NCBI GenBank assembly: GCA_951799405.1
Contig: OX637362.1
Coordinates: 13,998,493 to 14,062,492, forward strand
Direction of reading: 5' to 3'
DNA: 64,000 nucleotides
Origin: Agapetus fuscipes
Taxonomy: Eukaryota; Arthropoda; Insecta; Trichoptera; Glossosomatidae
Shown here piece after piece: positions 1 to 10,769 of the stretch; position 1 is the first letter of the stretch; every line of letters starts with the position of its first letter. The notes beneath the pieces are model-generated. The model was not told the origin of the DNA. It ran no database searches and saw nothing but the letters and a program-made list of their open reading frames with translations. Both the position numbers and the translations under genes were made by a program.

Positions 1-491
1 TGGGCTGGAAGTCTCATCACCACGGTAATTCTTACCTACCGAATATCGCTAATATTTGTATGAAGACCTGTCAATCCAAGATGGCGCAAGTGAACAGCTG
101 ATTAGTCTTCATACAAATATTACCGATAATAATAATAATATTAGGATGACTTATTTGGTGAGCGCTGTTTTTGAGTGTATCACACCTCAAGAGCCCTCTG
201 CGAGCTTGGTCGTCGCTGTAGAAAGCGCCAATTCTCAAGCAAGACCCAGTTGTTATAAGGTTGGATGGACCTTTCAGTGACCGGTCTTTGGTAAAGGCTT
301 ATGAATTTTTCAACCCAGCGAAGAGCACATTTGGAAATATAAATGGTATATTTTTTTTGCTCTGCCAGAATTCGAATCCACAACCTTCCATTTACGAGTC
401 CGAAGTGTTGCCACTGGACTACGGACCGCGGTGTACCTGAGCGATATTCAGTAGGCAAGAATTACCGTGGTGATGAGACTTCCAGCCCTGT
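1..491. mobile_element. Foldback (MITE-like) element carrying a nested SINE
   Basis: The first ~105 bases and about 441-489 are near-exact inverted copies of one another (arms begin GGGCTGGAAGTCTCATC). A tRNA-derived SINE (139-432) sits between them. The same arms flank the compact element at 2495-2775, and half of one lies at 14758-14880, so this is a dispersed family. No transposase is encoded. The left terminus may extend past the window edge. Confidence 0.75.
139..432 (-). repeat. tRNA-derived SINE, family B
   Basis: On the minus strand the head carries an A-box-like stretch (TAGTCCAGTGG-type) followed by a B-box-like GGATTCGAATTC-type motif, then a ~200-bp body ending near AATATTA. It shares its body with the copies at 12072, 52008 and others. 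The head is tRNA-like but is not a functional tRNA gene. Confidence 0.75.
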
Positions 492-1125
492 AACCCAGGT
501 GTGGCCCTCCATCGCGTGAATAGAACATTGTATCAAAACTAAATCACTGACTAGGAGAGCTGCTGTAGCTTGTATAGAAGGAGCTTACACAATACTCGGG
601 CTGCAGTATTCCACAAACAAAATAACAAAGCTGTTCAAAGTGAAACTGCATCTAAATTATACATGTAGAGCATTGACTATCCAAACTAATTGAGGACAAT
701 AATCTAACCTAATATAATCGCGAAGACATATTCACATTTAAACTTTGTATTAAATGCATGCCCACAAGCAGACAGGAGTAAGTTCACACTTACAGATGCT
801 GCATGTGTACTTAAAAATTAAATCCAAACTTCAAATGATAATAGAAGCGAGTGGGAACGGAGGAGAGAGCTGCGTCGAGCAAGCAAGAATAAGCTTTGAT
901 TGATGTTTGCATAATGGCCGCTCCACTGTACTTCATTTGACCATCAGAATCTGCAAATGATATGTTGTTGTTGTGCAAGATTTAGAGGTGCAGGGCAGGA
1001 AGACCCAGATCAAGATGGCTGCATAGAGAGGTGGCATACTGTTGTGCGGCAGGAATATGGGACTGGAGAAAGGAGGTGTGGTCTGGTCTGATGATGGAGG
1101 GGAATGAGTAACACAGACCGCCTAC
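492..1125. other. Intronic stretch without a recognisable gene
   Basis: This lies inside the carbonic anhydrase gene downstream of its third visible exon. Apart from a diverged repeat A copy on the minus strand (about 702-841), nothing is recognised. The exon that should carry the third zinc-binding histidine was not found here, so it is probably beyond the left edge. Confidence 0.5.
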
Positions 1126-4100
1126 CTTTGTCCATCGATGGTGTGCTCAGCCTTCCAGTGGAAGTGTATCTGCATCAGCTCATACTTCCCTATCAGGTTC
1201 CCTCCCGTAATGTACGTGTCCTTTTCTAGGAACCTGAACATCACTGGAAACAAACATATTGTAGGAAAGTATTAAGTAGTCTATGCAACATCTTGCTTAC
1301 TCCACTTTGAGTCCACATTCTTATTTTGATAGTTGTACTCATTATTTGTTCATATTTTTGATTATTGATTCAGATTACTTGCATTCCTATAAGCAAACAC
1401 ATGTAAGTGTGCGCGCTTACACATGCTGCATGTATGCTTACAAATTAAAATCCAAATCTTAAAGGAACATAAACCCTACAACTTTTGAGGACTTTCCCTG
1501 AAACAGGAGTGACACTGGCAAATTGAACTATTTTTACAGTATGGGTGGTCAGCCTTATACCAACCTATAAGTCAAGGAATACAAATAGTAAGTAACATTT
1601 AAGTATGTAAAAACAACAGGACCTTAAAAAGAAATCCTTACAATCTATAATCTAAGTTGCAAGGATATATTAATTCAAAGCTCTCAGATGTATGCCCACA
1701 AACAAACACGTGTAGTTCGCGCTTACAAATGCTGATTGTGTACTTACAAATAAAATTCAAACCTCAAATGAACATAAGCCCCACAACTTTTGCCGACCTT
1801 CCCTGAAACAGGGGTGAAAATGACAATGATTGTGAAAAAATCCATACAATCTAAATCTAAGCTGCAAAGATATGTATCATTTGAGATTCATATAAAAAGC
1901 ATTCCCACAAGCAGACATGCATAATTTCATTCTCACAAATGCCATATGTGGACCTACAGTATAAAAAACCCCAATCTCAAATGAACATAAGCCCTGCAAC
2001 TCTTGCCGACCTTCCCTGAAACAGGGGTGACATTGGCAAAGTGAACCATTTTTTACAGTATGGGTGGTCAGCCTCATACCAACCTACAAGTCAAGGAATA
2101 CAATGATTGTGAAAAAAATCATACAATGGTAAGGGGTGCATAAGAGCATAAGATAAGCATAAGAGGTCAGCGTCATACCAATGTATTAGTTAAGGTACAC
2201 AAAAAATTCTTGAAGTCAAATAATTAAAAAACTTCAAATCAAAGTAGAATGAAACAAATGTAAATAAAAGCTGTCCATAGTGGATATTTGTTTGCCCTCC
2301 TCACCGTTATACCCATTATTCTCTCCTATAACCTGAGCCTCCCGGTCGTAGTTGTTGAGTTTTATCTCGTTAGCATCAAACTTCCTGGTTTCGTTGTCCT
2401 GGATGTCCACCGGGGACTGCCTGCTGCCCCGGCAGTGGGACTCTGGCCACTGCTCGTCTCCTAAAAGCAATACAATTATCAATCGGTGCTATTCTTACGA
2501 CATTTTGGTGGTCCGTTGAGCCCACGCTTTGACAAACTAATGATGCCTGGGCTGGAAGTCTCATCCCCACGGTTATTCTTACCTACCGGATATTGGTAAT
2601 ATTTGTGTGAAGACTTGTCAATCCAAGATGACCGCAAGTGAACAACTGATTAGTCTACATACAAATATTACTGATATTCAGTAGGTAAGAATTACCGTGG
2701 TGATGAGACTTCCAGCCCAGGCATCATTAAGTAGGTTGTCAAAGCGTGGGCTCAACGGACGACCAAAATGTCTAAGACCGAATGTGTTTACTTGCTATTG
2801 TGTAATGTATTAATTGCAGTTGAATAAACATTTGAGAAAATGATATCATATGTTTCCAATGTTCTTATCTAACAGATTTTCTAATCACAGTAAAGATTTA
2901 TTTACTGTATTACTAACTGGTCATCAGGCGCGTGCATAGGGTGTAGGCCGTATAGGCAAATACATTACTGAATTCCATTCTGTCAGTTAGCAACGATAGG
3001 CGACCGCGAAGACAGCGAAAAGCACCGCGCCGTTATGACTCGCCTTGAAAATGCTTTCTAATGGCGAAGGCGAAACGTCGGCAGATAAAAAAGCTGCATA
3101 TAGACCATGGTCTAACCCGAAAAACCACACAAACAAAAACAATTTGTCATTTGAAATTGACTGAAGTGCTAATTATGGCTCCAAATGAACTTAAATTTTG
3201 AATTTTAAATCTGAATATCAACCTATTAGGCGCATGTGCCTGTATGGGATACACGCCCCTGCTGGTTATGTAAACATTATTTTTGTGATTAAAAATAACA
3301 ATAAGATCAAATGCACTGTAACTAAGCTGCGCATATATTGCAGATTATTATTGAATGATTGAATGTGCTAAAAAAGTATGTGGGGTAACGAAAGGTGGAA
3401 AATTGAAAGGAGATGCCTGGTGGAATGATAGAGTGAAAGAAGCTGTGAAAGTTAAGAAAAAGTGTTATGAAAATTGGCTGAATGATAGAAATGATAGAAA
3501 GCTAGAAGACGAATATAAGATAGCTAAGAGAATGGCGAAGACTATAATTTATGAAAGCAAGATGAATGAACAAAGAAAGATTGATGAAAGGATTAACAAA
3601 AGTTTCACCGACAGTAAGAAGGAATTTTGGAGGTGGATCAATGCGGATAGAAATAAATCTTCTGCATTGACCACTCCGGGAGTCAAAAGTGCTGCCGGTG
3701 AGATGGTATGGGAGAATGAAGAAGTATGCAAGAGATGGAAAAACTATTTTCAAGAAATTTTTGGCCAGGGTGAAAGAAGAATTTATGAACAGACAGATGA
3801 AGAGAATGAATTGAAGATTTTGAAAGAAGAAATGAAAGTGTCTATTTCACGTCTGAAGAATGGGAAGTCTGCTGGGTTTGATGGTATAAATGGTGAAATG
3901 TTGAAAGCAGGAGGTGAATGTGTGATAGATTGGATGTTTGAATTATGTAAGCTTTGTGTGAATGCAGGAGTAGTACCGATGGATTGGAGGAAGGCAGTCA
4001 TTGTTCCCATTTACAAAGGTAAAGGGGACAAAAAAGACTGTCAGAACTTCAGACCAATCAGTCTACTCAGTATACCAGGAAAAGTCTTCTGTAAGGTGAT

Positions 4101-6605
4101 TATAAAAAATGTGATTCTGACTACTAGCAAAAGGGTTTCCGATATACAGTCCGGCTTTATGGCCGGTAGAGGCTGTGTTGATCAGATTTTCACTCTACGA
4201 CAACTTGTTGAAAAACAATTGTCGGTGAGGGGGAAACTACTCACGGCCTTTGTGGATCTGGAAAAGGCTTTTGACTCAGTGGACAGAGGTATGTTGTGGG
4301 ATGTTTTGAAAGCATACGGAGTGAATGGAGCTCTACTCAATGCGGTGCATGCGAACTATGAGAATAGTATGGCCTGCATTCGTATTGATGGTGAGTATAG
4401 TGAATGGTTTGAAGTTTTTAAGGGTGTAAGGCAAGGATGTGTGATGAGCCCATGGCTATTTAACATAGTCATGGACAAGTGTGTTCGAGATGCTAGACTT
4501 GATGATTGTGGATTAATGATAGGAGAGAGCAAAGTAAGCGTTCTACTGTATGCGGATGATGCAGTCCTTGTATCTGATTCAGCAGTGGAATTGCAAATGA
4601 TGCTCTCTAGATTGAACGAAGCTTTGAAAGGTAATAATTTGAAGTTGAATGCAAGAAAGACGAAAGTTTTGATTTTTGAAAGAGATGATGAAAATATGAA
4701 TTATGAATTTAAAATTAATGGAATGAATGTTGATGTTGTAAATGAGTTTGTATATTTGGGAAGTAAGTTTGAAAAAGATGGAAGAATGGCCGGTGAATTT
4801 GAAAGAAGAATAATGAAAGGCAGGTGTGTACTGGGTGCGACCGCTTGCATCGCCAGGAACCAAAATCTCTCAAAAAATGTTAGATTGGCGGTGCACGGTG
4901 GTATACTAGTGCCAACCTTGATGTATGGAAGTGAAGCCTGGACGGTGAGTGAAAGGGAAATTAGTAAAGTCCATACAGTAGAAATGGACTATCTAAGAAG
5001 TATGATTGGGAAAAAACGAAGTGACAGGGTGAGGAATGATTTTGTAAGAGAAGAATGTGGTGTAAGGGAAAGTGTGAAAGTGAAGATTAAAAGAAGTATG
5101 TTAAGATGGTTCGGGCACTTGGAGAGAATGAGTGATGAAAGATTGACGAAGAAAGTATATGTTGCTAGAATAGATGGATGTCGTGGTAGAGGAAGACCGA
5201 GAAAAGTATGGAAGGATCAAATCTCTGAAATAGCGAATGAATGGGATATCCAGAGTCATAATAAAAGGAGGACTTGTATGAAAAAGGTTATGACTCTGGA
5301 TGAAATGAAAGAAGTATGCAAGGACAGGAAGAAGTGGCGGCTAATCTGCAATGTTGATTTCTAATGTTGGTGTATTCATTTGCTACATTTTTTTGCATAG
5401 GAAATTTTTGACTTTTTTTGTATAGATTTCTTTGTAAGGTTTTGTTCTTTTTTATATTTAAATGTAATTTATTATTCATATTCCTTGACTTATAGGTTGG
5501 TATGAGGCTGACCACCCATACTGTAAAAAATGGTTCACTTTGCCAATGTCACCCCTGTTTCAGGGAAGGTCGGCAAAAGTTGTGGGGCTTATGTTCATTT
5601 GAGGTTTGGATTTTATTTGTAAGTACACATTCAGCATTTGTAAGCGCGAACTACACTTGTTGGTTTATGGGCATACATCTGAGAGCTTTAAATGAATATA
5701 TCTTTGCAACTTAGATTATAGATTATTATTATATTACTGCTTTGTCCCCAAAGTGATAATATGTGATAAAATGGAACCTATTTATTGTCATAGGTAAGGC
5801 AACCACTTGAAGTGGGGGTTTGCCAGCTCACGGGGCGGGGGGCTGGTTCTCATAATTTGTGAATGCTGAGTAAGCTTAGCCACTATATTGATTTTGGGTT
5901 TAAGAGACAACAAAGGGGGAAATATTTTCTCACACTATTGGCATGAAAATAAGTTCTCCTACAAGGTTTCATCAAAAACTATTTTTTTCTATGAATTAAT
6001 TGATTATTCTTACAATTAAGAACTGATTTTTATTATAGAACAAAAAGAGTGGTTGACATACCTTCTACAGCTGGATAATACCATTCAACTTCACACCTCA
6101 CTAAAACAAACAAAATAAATAAGTGTGTACTCTTTCATGTTTATTAATGTATCATCATCTTGTAAAAAAAAATTAAAAATCTTTAAGCTTTGCAGGTCGG
6201 CTTGCATTTTTAATTTAAGATTATTATTTAAGGTTTCAGTTTTGTTAATCTTTTTTCATCAATTTAAACATATTTCACTGATGCCTAATTTCACTAACAA
6301 ATTTTAAATAGGTGTCCCTTATTACACCTTATTAATTGGCAACTACTTGGTTCACTTTAGAGTCCTTTAATTGATTTAATTCATTTGAGTCCGTGAATCC
6401 TTTAAGTGTTGTTGGTCAAATCTGGCATAAGTTTCTCCAACATATAACTGCCATTAAATAAACAAACAAAACAAGAAAACATAAATTTAAAATGGTAAAT
6501 TGTGTTAAAATATATTTTTATATGTTAAAATATTAATTAGTCATCTATACCTGACAAAATTATCACAAATAAGTAAGCAAGTCTACTGAGGTTGCTCCCA
6601 GCCAT
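1126..6605 (-). CDS. Alpha-carbonic anhydrase, secreted type (5' part; continues off left edge)
   Basis: Three spliced exons are visible on the minus strand: 6605-6551 (start Met plus hydrophobic leader, MAGSNLSRLAYLFVIILSG), 2460-2305 and 1243-1126. All junctions have AG/GT signals and matching phases. The second exon has the family signature SRQSPVDI. The third has IHFHW, whose two histidines are zinc ligands in this family, and AEHTIDG, with the conserved Glu that orients the zinc-bound hydroxide. The third zinc histidine should be in the next exon, outside the window. The enzyme would hydrate CO2 to bicarbonate, probably in the secretory pathway or extracellularly given the leader. The N-terminus is compact: the leader runs almost straight into DEQWPESHC. 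The usual GHS after NN reads GYN. The first intron (2461-6550) holds LINE A in antisense. The exon 1 assignment rests on phase and signal-peptide logic. Confidence 0.85.
1385..1584 (-). repeat. Repeat A copy
   Basis: This is the LINE A 3'-terminal repeat read on the minus strand. It starts CCTTGACTTATAGG at its 5' end (about 1584) and its 3' part is diverged. Confidence 0.75.
1644..1822 (-). repeat. Repeat A copy, 5' truncated
   Basis: The 3' portion of repeat A is present. The homology breaks off in the CCCTGTTTCAGGG region, so the 5' ~60 bases are missing. Confidence 0.75.
1849..2099 (-). repeat. Repeat A copy, near full length
   Basis: Full-length minus-strand copy ending in the TTAGATTTAGATT-type tail. 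Together with the copies at 1385 and 1644 it forms a head-to-tail run of three in the carbonic anhydrase intron. Confidence 0.8.
2495..2775. mobile_element. Palindromic foldback MITE
   Basis: The two halves are inverted copies (left arm from CATTTTGGTGGTCCG, right arm ending in its complement), separated by a short loop. The inner arm is the same sequence that forms the arms of the element at 1-491. It lies in the first carbonic anhydrase intron and has no coding capacity. Confidence 0.8.
3025..3120 (+). repeat. Possible Penelope-type terminal fragment with hammerhead-like core
   Basis: The segment contains GAAACGTC (3072-3079), preceded by a potential stem (GCTTTC with GAAGGC) and flanked by GCC/GGC. 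It resembles the short-stem-III hammerhead ribozymes known from Penelope-like retroelements. The conserved CTGANGA reads TTGAAAA here, so any ribozyme would be decayed. The assignment is tentative. Confidence 0.3.
3355..5364 (+). CDS. Reverse transcriptase of LINE A
   Basis: This 669-residue open frame has non-LTR reverse-transcriptase blocks in order: [47 protein letters not shown] and the catalytic YADD at about residues 399-402. It ends with the C-terminal region typical of RTE-like insect elements ([41 protein letters not shown]). The apurinic endonuclease domain expected upstream is absent, in agreement with 5' truncation at 3353, so the Met at 3355 is probably internal. There is no frameshift or stop, so the copy is fairly young. 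It could supply reverse transcriptase but cannot nick its own target. Confidence 0.9.
   Translation: MIECAKKVCGVTKGGKLKGDAWWNDRVKEAVKVKKKCYENWLNDRNDRKLEDEYKIAKRMAKTIIYESKMNEQRKIDERINKSFTDSKKEFWRWINADRNKSSALTTPGVKSAAGEMVWENEEVCKRWKNYFQEIFGQGERRIYEQTDEENELKILKEEMKVSISRLKNGKSAGFDGINGEMLKAGGECVIDWMFELCKLCVNAGVVPMDWRKAVIVPIYKGKGDKKDCQNFRPISLLSIPGKVFCKVIIKNVILTTSKRVSDIQSGFMAGRGCVDQIFTLRQLVEKQLSVRGKLLTAFVDLEKAFDSVDRGMLWDVLKAYGVNGALLNAVHANYENSMACIRIDGEYSEWFEVFKGVRQGCVMSPWLFNIVMDKCVRDARLDDCGLMIGESKVSVLLYADDAVLVSDSAVELQMMLSRLNEALKGNNLKLNARKTKVLIFERDDENMNYEFKINGMNVDVVNEFVYLGSKFEKDGRMAGEFERRIMKGRCVLGATACIARNQNLSKNVRLAVHGGILVPTLMYGSEAWTVSEREISKVHTVEMDYLRSMIGKKRSDRVRNDFVREECGVRESVKVKIKRSMLRWFGHLERMSDERLTKKVYVARIDGCRGRGRPRKVWKDQISEIANEWDIQSHNKRRTCMKKVMTLDEMKEVCKDRKKWRLICNVDF
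5482..5719 (+). repeat. Repeat A as the 3' end of LINE A
   Basis: It starts at TTCCTTGACTTATAGG about 115 bases after the LINE A stop codon and ends in TTAGATTATAG. The same LINE-plus-repeat arrangement recurs at 21893-22400 and 28958-30529. Confidence 0.85.
5765..5965 (-). repeat. SINE family C, partial
   Basis: The body shared with 31868-32122 is present (GGTAAGGCAACCACTT, GTTTGCCAGCTC, TGCTGAGTAAGC). The tRNA-like head is missing at the right end. Confidence 0.6.
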
Positions 6606-6800
6606 GTTGCTACTTAGATTTTTACACTTTTGTGCATGGGGAGGGGGCTCAGCACATTTGGTAAGAATGTCGGCGCCCCGTTGCAGCAACGCGCCACAAC
6701 TTTTCCCTCCCGGCCCACTTGTGACGGGCCGGCTCGCCCCACAAATTGTTTGTTGTATGTACTGAGTGATAAATCTGTGCCGACACAATCAGCTGATGGA
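6606..6800 (-). promoter_or_regulatory. Probable carbonic anhydrase 5' UTR/promoter region
   Basis: This is a GC-rich island in AT-rich surroundings immediately upstream of the proposed start codon at 6605. It includes clustered GGGAGGG/CCCGGCC-type stretches around 6650-6740. No TATA box is evident. It is called by position and composition only. Confidence 0.3.
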
Positions 6801-7009
6801 AGTTGATGCTCAATCAGAGGTAATTTTCTGTTTGTGTTGTACAGTTAACAGATCTGGACTGGCAGCAGCAAATACAAATAAATATTATCAAGCTTTTGTT
6901 GAAGTACATTTGTAGAAAGTATTATGTTATCTATCGTGGCTGCCGAAGTGTGTACGCAGGGGAAATGTGATAGCCAAAATTGTATACAACTCACTGATAT
7001 TATGTTTTT

Positions 7010-7322
7010 TTTTTTAAGAAATCCTGTGCGGGAGACTCCCTAGATTTCAGAGGCTCTAGGGGTCTATGACGCTTGTTGTCCGAGAGGTTTTTACAAGCTT
7101 GGCTGTCACTACAAAGCGCCGATACTCAAGCAAGACCCAGTTGCTGTAAGGCTAGATGGACCTTTAGTGATCGGTCTTTGGTGATGGATTCTGAATTTTT
7201 CACCCAGCGAAGAGCAAATTTGAAAATATAAATGGTATATTTTACGTGCTCCGCCAGGATTTGAACCCACAACCTTCCAGTAACGAGTCAGGAGTGTTAA
7301 CCACTAGACTGCGGACCGGTCA
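7010..7322 (-). repeat. SINE family B copy
   Basis: The minus-strand head carries TAGTGGTTAACACT and a GGTTCAAATCC-type B box. The body matches other family B copies but is diverged at its 3' end. Confidence 0.7.
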
Positions 7323-7523
7323 TTGTTGCATATTTCTATTTACGCCATGTACTCGGCACATTTGAAATGTGCTGTCACTTGGCAGGGCTAAAGGCAGGTC
7401 AGAGTGTCATAACTTCAATAAAAATTTGAGTAGGTAGTTTGAGAAGACACTTAAGTGCGTTCACCATTTAGCATAATGTTCAACTTCATACGTTTCCAGA
7501 TGCTGTTGACTAAAAAAATCTCT

Positions 7524-7906
7524 ATTTTTTATGGTTTGTGTATTAACACTGAAAATTCATGTTTTTGGATTGTTATTTAAATAAACAACACTTTTAAATT
7601 TTTAAAACACTGTTTTAATTTCACACATATATAATATATTTAAAAAAATTAAATTTGAAATAATACTAACGTTTTCGACTAATATAGTCATCATCCAAAA
7701 TGTATGATGATGACTATATTAGTCGAAAACGTTAGTATTATTTTAAAAAAATTTTGTTTATGTATATTATATGTGTGAAATTAAAACAGTCTGTCTGTCT
7801 GTCTGTATCCTGCCGCCGTTCCACTAGGGGTGGCCGGTACCTCCACAGATGCGGAGAAAACAGTGTTTTAAAAATTTAAAAGTGTTGTTTATTTAAATAA
7901 CAATCC
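7524..7906. mobile_element. Family E palindromic element with nested LINE tail
   Basis: It is flanked by a 12-bp direct repeat AAAAAAATCTCT (7512-7523 and 7907-7918). It has the family's asymmetric GTTTGTGTATTAACACT stretch, then inverted arms meeting at GACTATATTAGTC next to CGAAAACGTT. The right arm is interrupted at about 7797-7857 by a minus-strand LINE B-like tail (GGCCACCCCTAG...) ending in (ACAG)n, itself flanked by AAAACAGT. Confidence 0.75.
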
Positions 7907-7937
7907 AAAAAAATCTCTGATTATCACTATCTGTGAC

Positions 7938-8165
7938 TAATAGGTTGCTATGAGGCTGATCCCCGGTTGTTAAAACTTGGTTCACTTTTGCCTATGCCAC
8001 CCCGTTTTACAGAAAGGCGGAAGGAGTTGCAAAGTTTATGTTCATGTGAGGTTTGGTTTATTTTGTATGGACATATGCAGCATGTGTAAGCGCAAACTTA
8101 TATGGGCCTGCCTGTGGACACACATTAAATGTCAATATATCTGCAACCTAGATTATTATAGATAG
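7938..8165 (+). repeat. Repeat A copy, diverged
   Basis: The order of motifs is preserved (CTAATAGGTTGCTATGAGGC to GCAACCTAGATTATTATAG) with many substitutions, which suggests an old copy. Confidence 0.65.
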
Positions 8166-9150
8166 ATCACAAATCCATTATTTATTTACTATCGGTGACA
8201 TCAAAAAGTGGATGATTTTTTTATTGTCCATGGTGAGGAATTTACATAGCCTTTTATATAAGGGGTACTGTTATCTGCGTGTAGGGAAAATCATTTGAGT
8301 TTTTTAATTATTCTAGTTTTCTGTAATATTGTTTCAGTTTTCCCCTGTTTATTATCAGCAGGATCCTTATTAGGGCATCTATAATGGGGCAGTTTAATAA
8401 TCAAATATTAGTTAAACTAGGAGAGAAGAAATGCCTGAATGAAAGCTCATATTTTGCATCTTACCTTCTAGACCTTCATTTTTGGTAGTTCACTGGAAAA
8501 GCTATTCATTAGTACCTACTTCTAGATCTTCTCGTTAATGAGATTGTTCTGATGTTGGCGCACTTGAAAGAAAAACACTTTTGGGCAGCATGAAACAACT
8601 TCTTGAACATTACAAGGCCAGGTAAGCAGCTTGTTCCAGGTCTGAATCTTTGCTTTCATGGTGAGCTAAAACATGGAAGAATTACGAGAAAAAGTGAAAC
8701 AAATACTTCTCTATTTTGTTTCCAATAAATTCATTTATATCTTAGTGGAGCTGGCACAAATTCCATTGACAAGATAAATGGGCCATCACCTGACCGGGCT
8801 ACCAGGTGGAAAGTTATTTAATATGGCAACATATGTCTGTGATGTTTGCCACTGCAAAATTTTCAAATAGGAACTTTGTATTGAGTCTATTTAAAATTAA
8901 ACATAATTTTTGTGACCACTGATGGGAATTTCATGGTCTTTTAGCATCCTAATGGAAGTAAAACAGGATTTCCTTTCTTGGGTTAATGGTTCTGTATGTA
9001 TAAAAGTTAACCAACATTAGTTACAGCAAGTATTCTGTTCATGACATAACAAATCTTCTAAAAAAGGTCATAAATGCTCTAACAGGCAAACCTGGAAATG
9101 ATGCATACTTATGTACTTGTACAAGCCATTTTTGTTTTGTACTTTTAATG
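8166..9150. other. Spacer with no recognised feature
   Basis: This is AT-rich DNA between carbonic anhydrase and glorund. No open frame longer than short chance frames and no repeat family from this window was recognised. Confidence 0.5.
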
Positions 9151-9154
9151 CCAT

Positions 9155-9235
9155 TTACCCCCACTTCAACTGAAAGTGGTTGGTGTGAGGCCGGCCCCCT
9201 TACCCTTTAGAAATAAGTATGTCCCAAATCGTCAC
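9155..9235 (-). repeat. SINE family C fragment
   Basis: This is a short piece of the family C body (CCCACTTCAACTGAAAGTGG, TGGTGTGAGGCCGGCC). It is degraded. Confidence 0.4.
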
Positions 9236-9384
9236 ATGATGATGATGATGGATGATTTCTTTCCTGTGGCGCCATTTAATGGTCCAGGACCATCTCAAGG
9301 GCGCCACATGCGATAGCGCAGGCAAGAAGTTACACTTTATGTGTTGCTTAGTTGCGTTTTTGGCCCAAAAAAATTTACTTCAAA

Positions 9385-9595
9385 CTTTGGTCTCCATATG
9401 GTCAAAATATTTTTTTCAAAACGTAGTTTTATTTTCACAATAATTTTATCTACCTCAAGCACTTTCGACCTTCAAGATTCAGGTCATTATCAAGAGTCAA
9501 GTCACTTCAAAATTCAGGTCATTTTCAAAACTACGTTTTGAAAAAAATATTTTATTTAAATAAAAATGAATTTTCACTGTGTGAATACACAAACC
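9385..9595. mobile_element. Family E palindromic element, diverged
   Basis: Inverted arms (ATATTTTTTTCAAAACGTAG and complement) surround a diverged centre. The conserved asymmetric end ATGAATTTTCACTGTG...ACACAAAC lies on the right, opposite to the copy at 56558. Confidence 0.6.
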
Positions 9596-10204
9596 CTACA
9601 AAATCTAATATTGTTATCTATGAAAAATTCCAAGTTAAAAAATGTTCCTAACTCATTTATTGTTATGTCTTGTCTATAAGCTAGTCCCATACTCCATGAT
9701 CATACTGTACTCTGTAGCAGAAGATAAGGATGGCATGACCAAATTCATTTAGATTCAACTAGAAGTCTCTAGGTGCCTTACACAAACACACACAAACGTT
9801 ACACAAACTTCCTTGTATAATATTAGGCATGTAACTATCATGGCAATACCTTAAAGGTAAAACTGCATAAGTGACATAATATGTAGGTATTAATTTAACA
9901 TGGTTTTCTCAGATAAATGCATCTTTTTCCTATTTTCTACGAGAGAAAACACAAAAAAGCGTAAAAACTCTGTGGTTTAGAAGTTTTTCATGAGCATTTC
10001 CTTAAAATCAGCCCACAGTAGTTACACCCAATAAAATGTTTTATCCGCAATTTCTGAAATCAGTGGATCAGCGCTTATTTAGATGTTTCATTATAAAACA
10101 AGGCAGAGATAACATCCGGGGGAAACAGAAATGTACTTCATACAGTTTTTTGAGACAAATATCCATGTCAGAGTTGATCTTCATCACTGGATCAAATTTG
10201 GAAG

Positions 10205-10450
10205 GTTTTTCTTTCTTTTAAAGAAATTTGTGAAGAGGAGTGCATTTCACAATCCTATTCTTGCCTGGCCAGAAACAGGCATTTACATCATCAATCAATA
10301 ATTCGTCAAATTTCATATTACATGAATTACTAATTAATAATTACCCAATGAAATCTGTTGACCGAGAGGCAACAATAGGACACAATGGGCCTCAAACTTG
10401 AGCTTGTTTCAAAAGCGCTAATTCCAGTGCCAACCCCTTACCCGCTTTAA
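10205..10450 (-). repeat. SINE family D, partial
   Basis: It shares GATTTGTGAAGAGGAATGCA-type, CCTGGCCAGAAACAGG and ATCTGTTGAACC-type blocks with the copies at 16236 and 27770. The tRNA-like head is not preserved. Confidence 0.55.
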
Positions 10451-10611
10451 CATACCACAGACACCTTTGTAATTTGTTCCACAATGTTGCACGACATTAT
10501 TTTTCATTTGTACCACTAAAAAAAGCTTGACACTTTCCTCAACGGATTAAATGTTGAAAGTTGGCATTTGTCTCACAATGTTGTGTGACATTCTATACAG
10601 AACATCTTGGT

Positions 10612-10740
10612 TCTTCTCTCTAGTCCTTTTGCGAGGACAGCCCAAGCAACGTCTGCCACTTAGTCCCTTGACTATCTTGTGAGACAGACACTTGGCGAGC
10701 CAATGTCGCTGGTTCATCTTAATTTTTATCTTTCCTAGAT
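10612..10740 (-). pseudogene. LINE 3' coding remnant
   Basis: Read on the minus strand, this resembles the RW-GH / GRR-GRPRKR C-terminal region of RTE-like LINEs, but with frame damage and no extended homology visible. Weak call. Confidence 0.3.
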
Positions 10741-10769
10741 CACTGATTGTGGAAGAGTAAAAGGAACTG

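Larger units (their letters stand above)
3353..5719 (+). mobile_element. LINE A, RTE-like non-LTR retrotransposon (5' truncated)
   Basis: The element is flanked by an 11-bp direct repeat AGATTATTATT at 3342-3352 and 5720-5730. These limits include both the reverse-transcriptase frame (3355-5364) and the repeat A sequence (5482-5719), so repeat A is this LINE's own 3' terminus. The part upstream of the reverse transcriptase (endonuclease) is missing. It lies antisense in the first carbonic anhydrase intron. Confidence 0.85.

Noticed and set aside
5502..5714. Recurring ~70-residue open frame (starting [15 protein letters not shown]) at many places on both strands
   Set aside because: It is the translation of repeat A and appears wherever a copy is intact. 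No domain, and most copies carry stops or shifts, so it is not treated as a gene.
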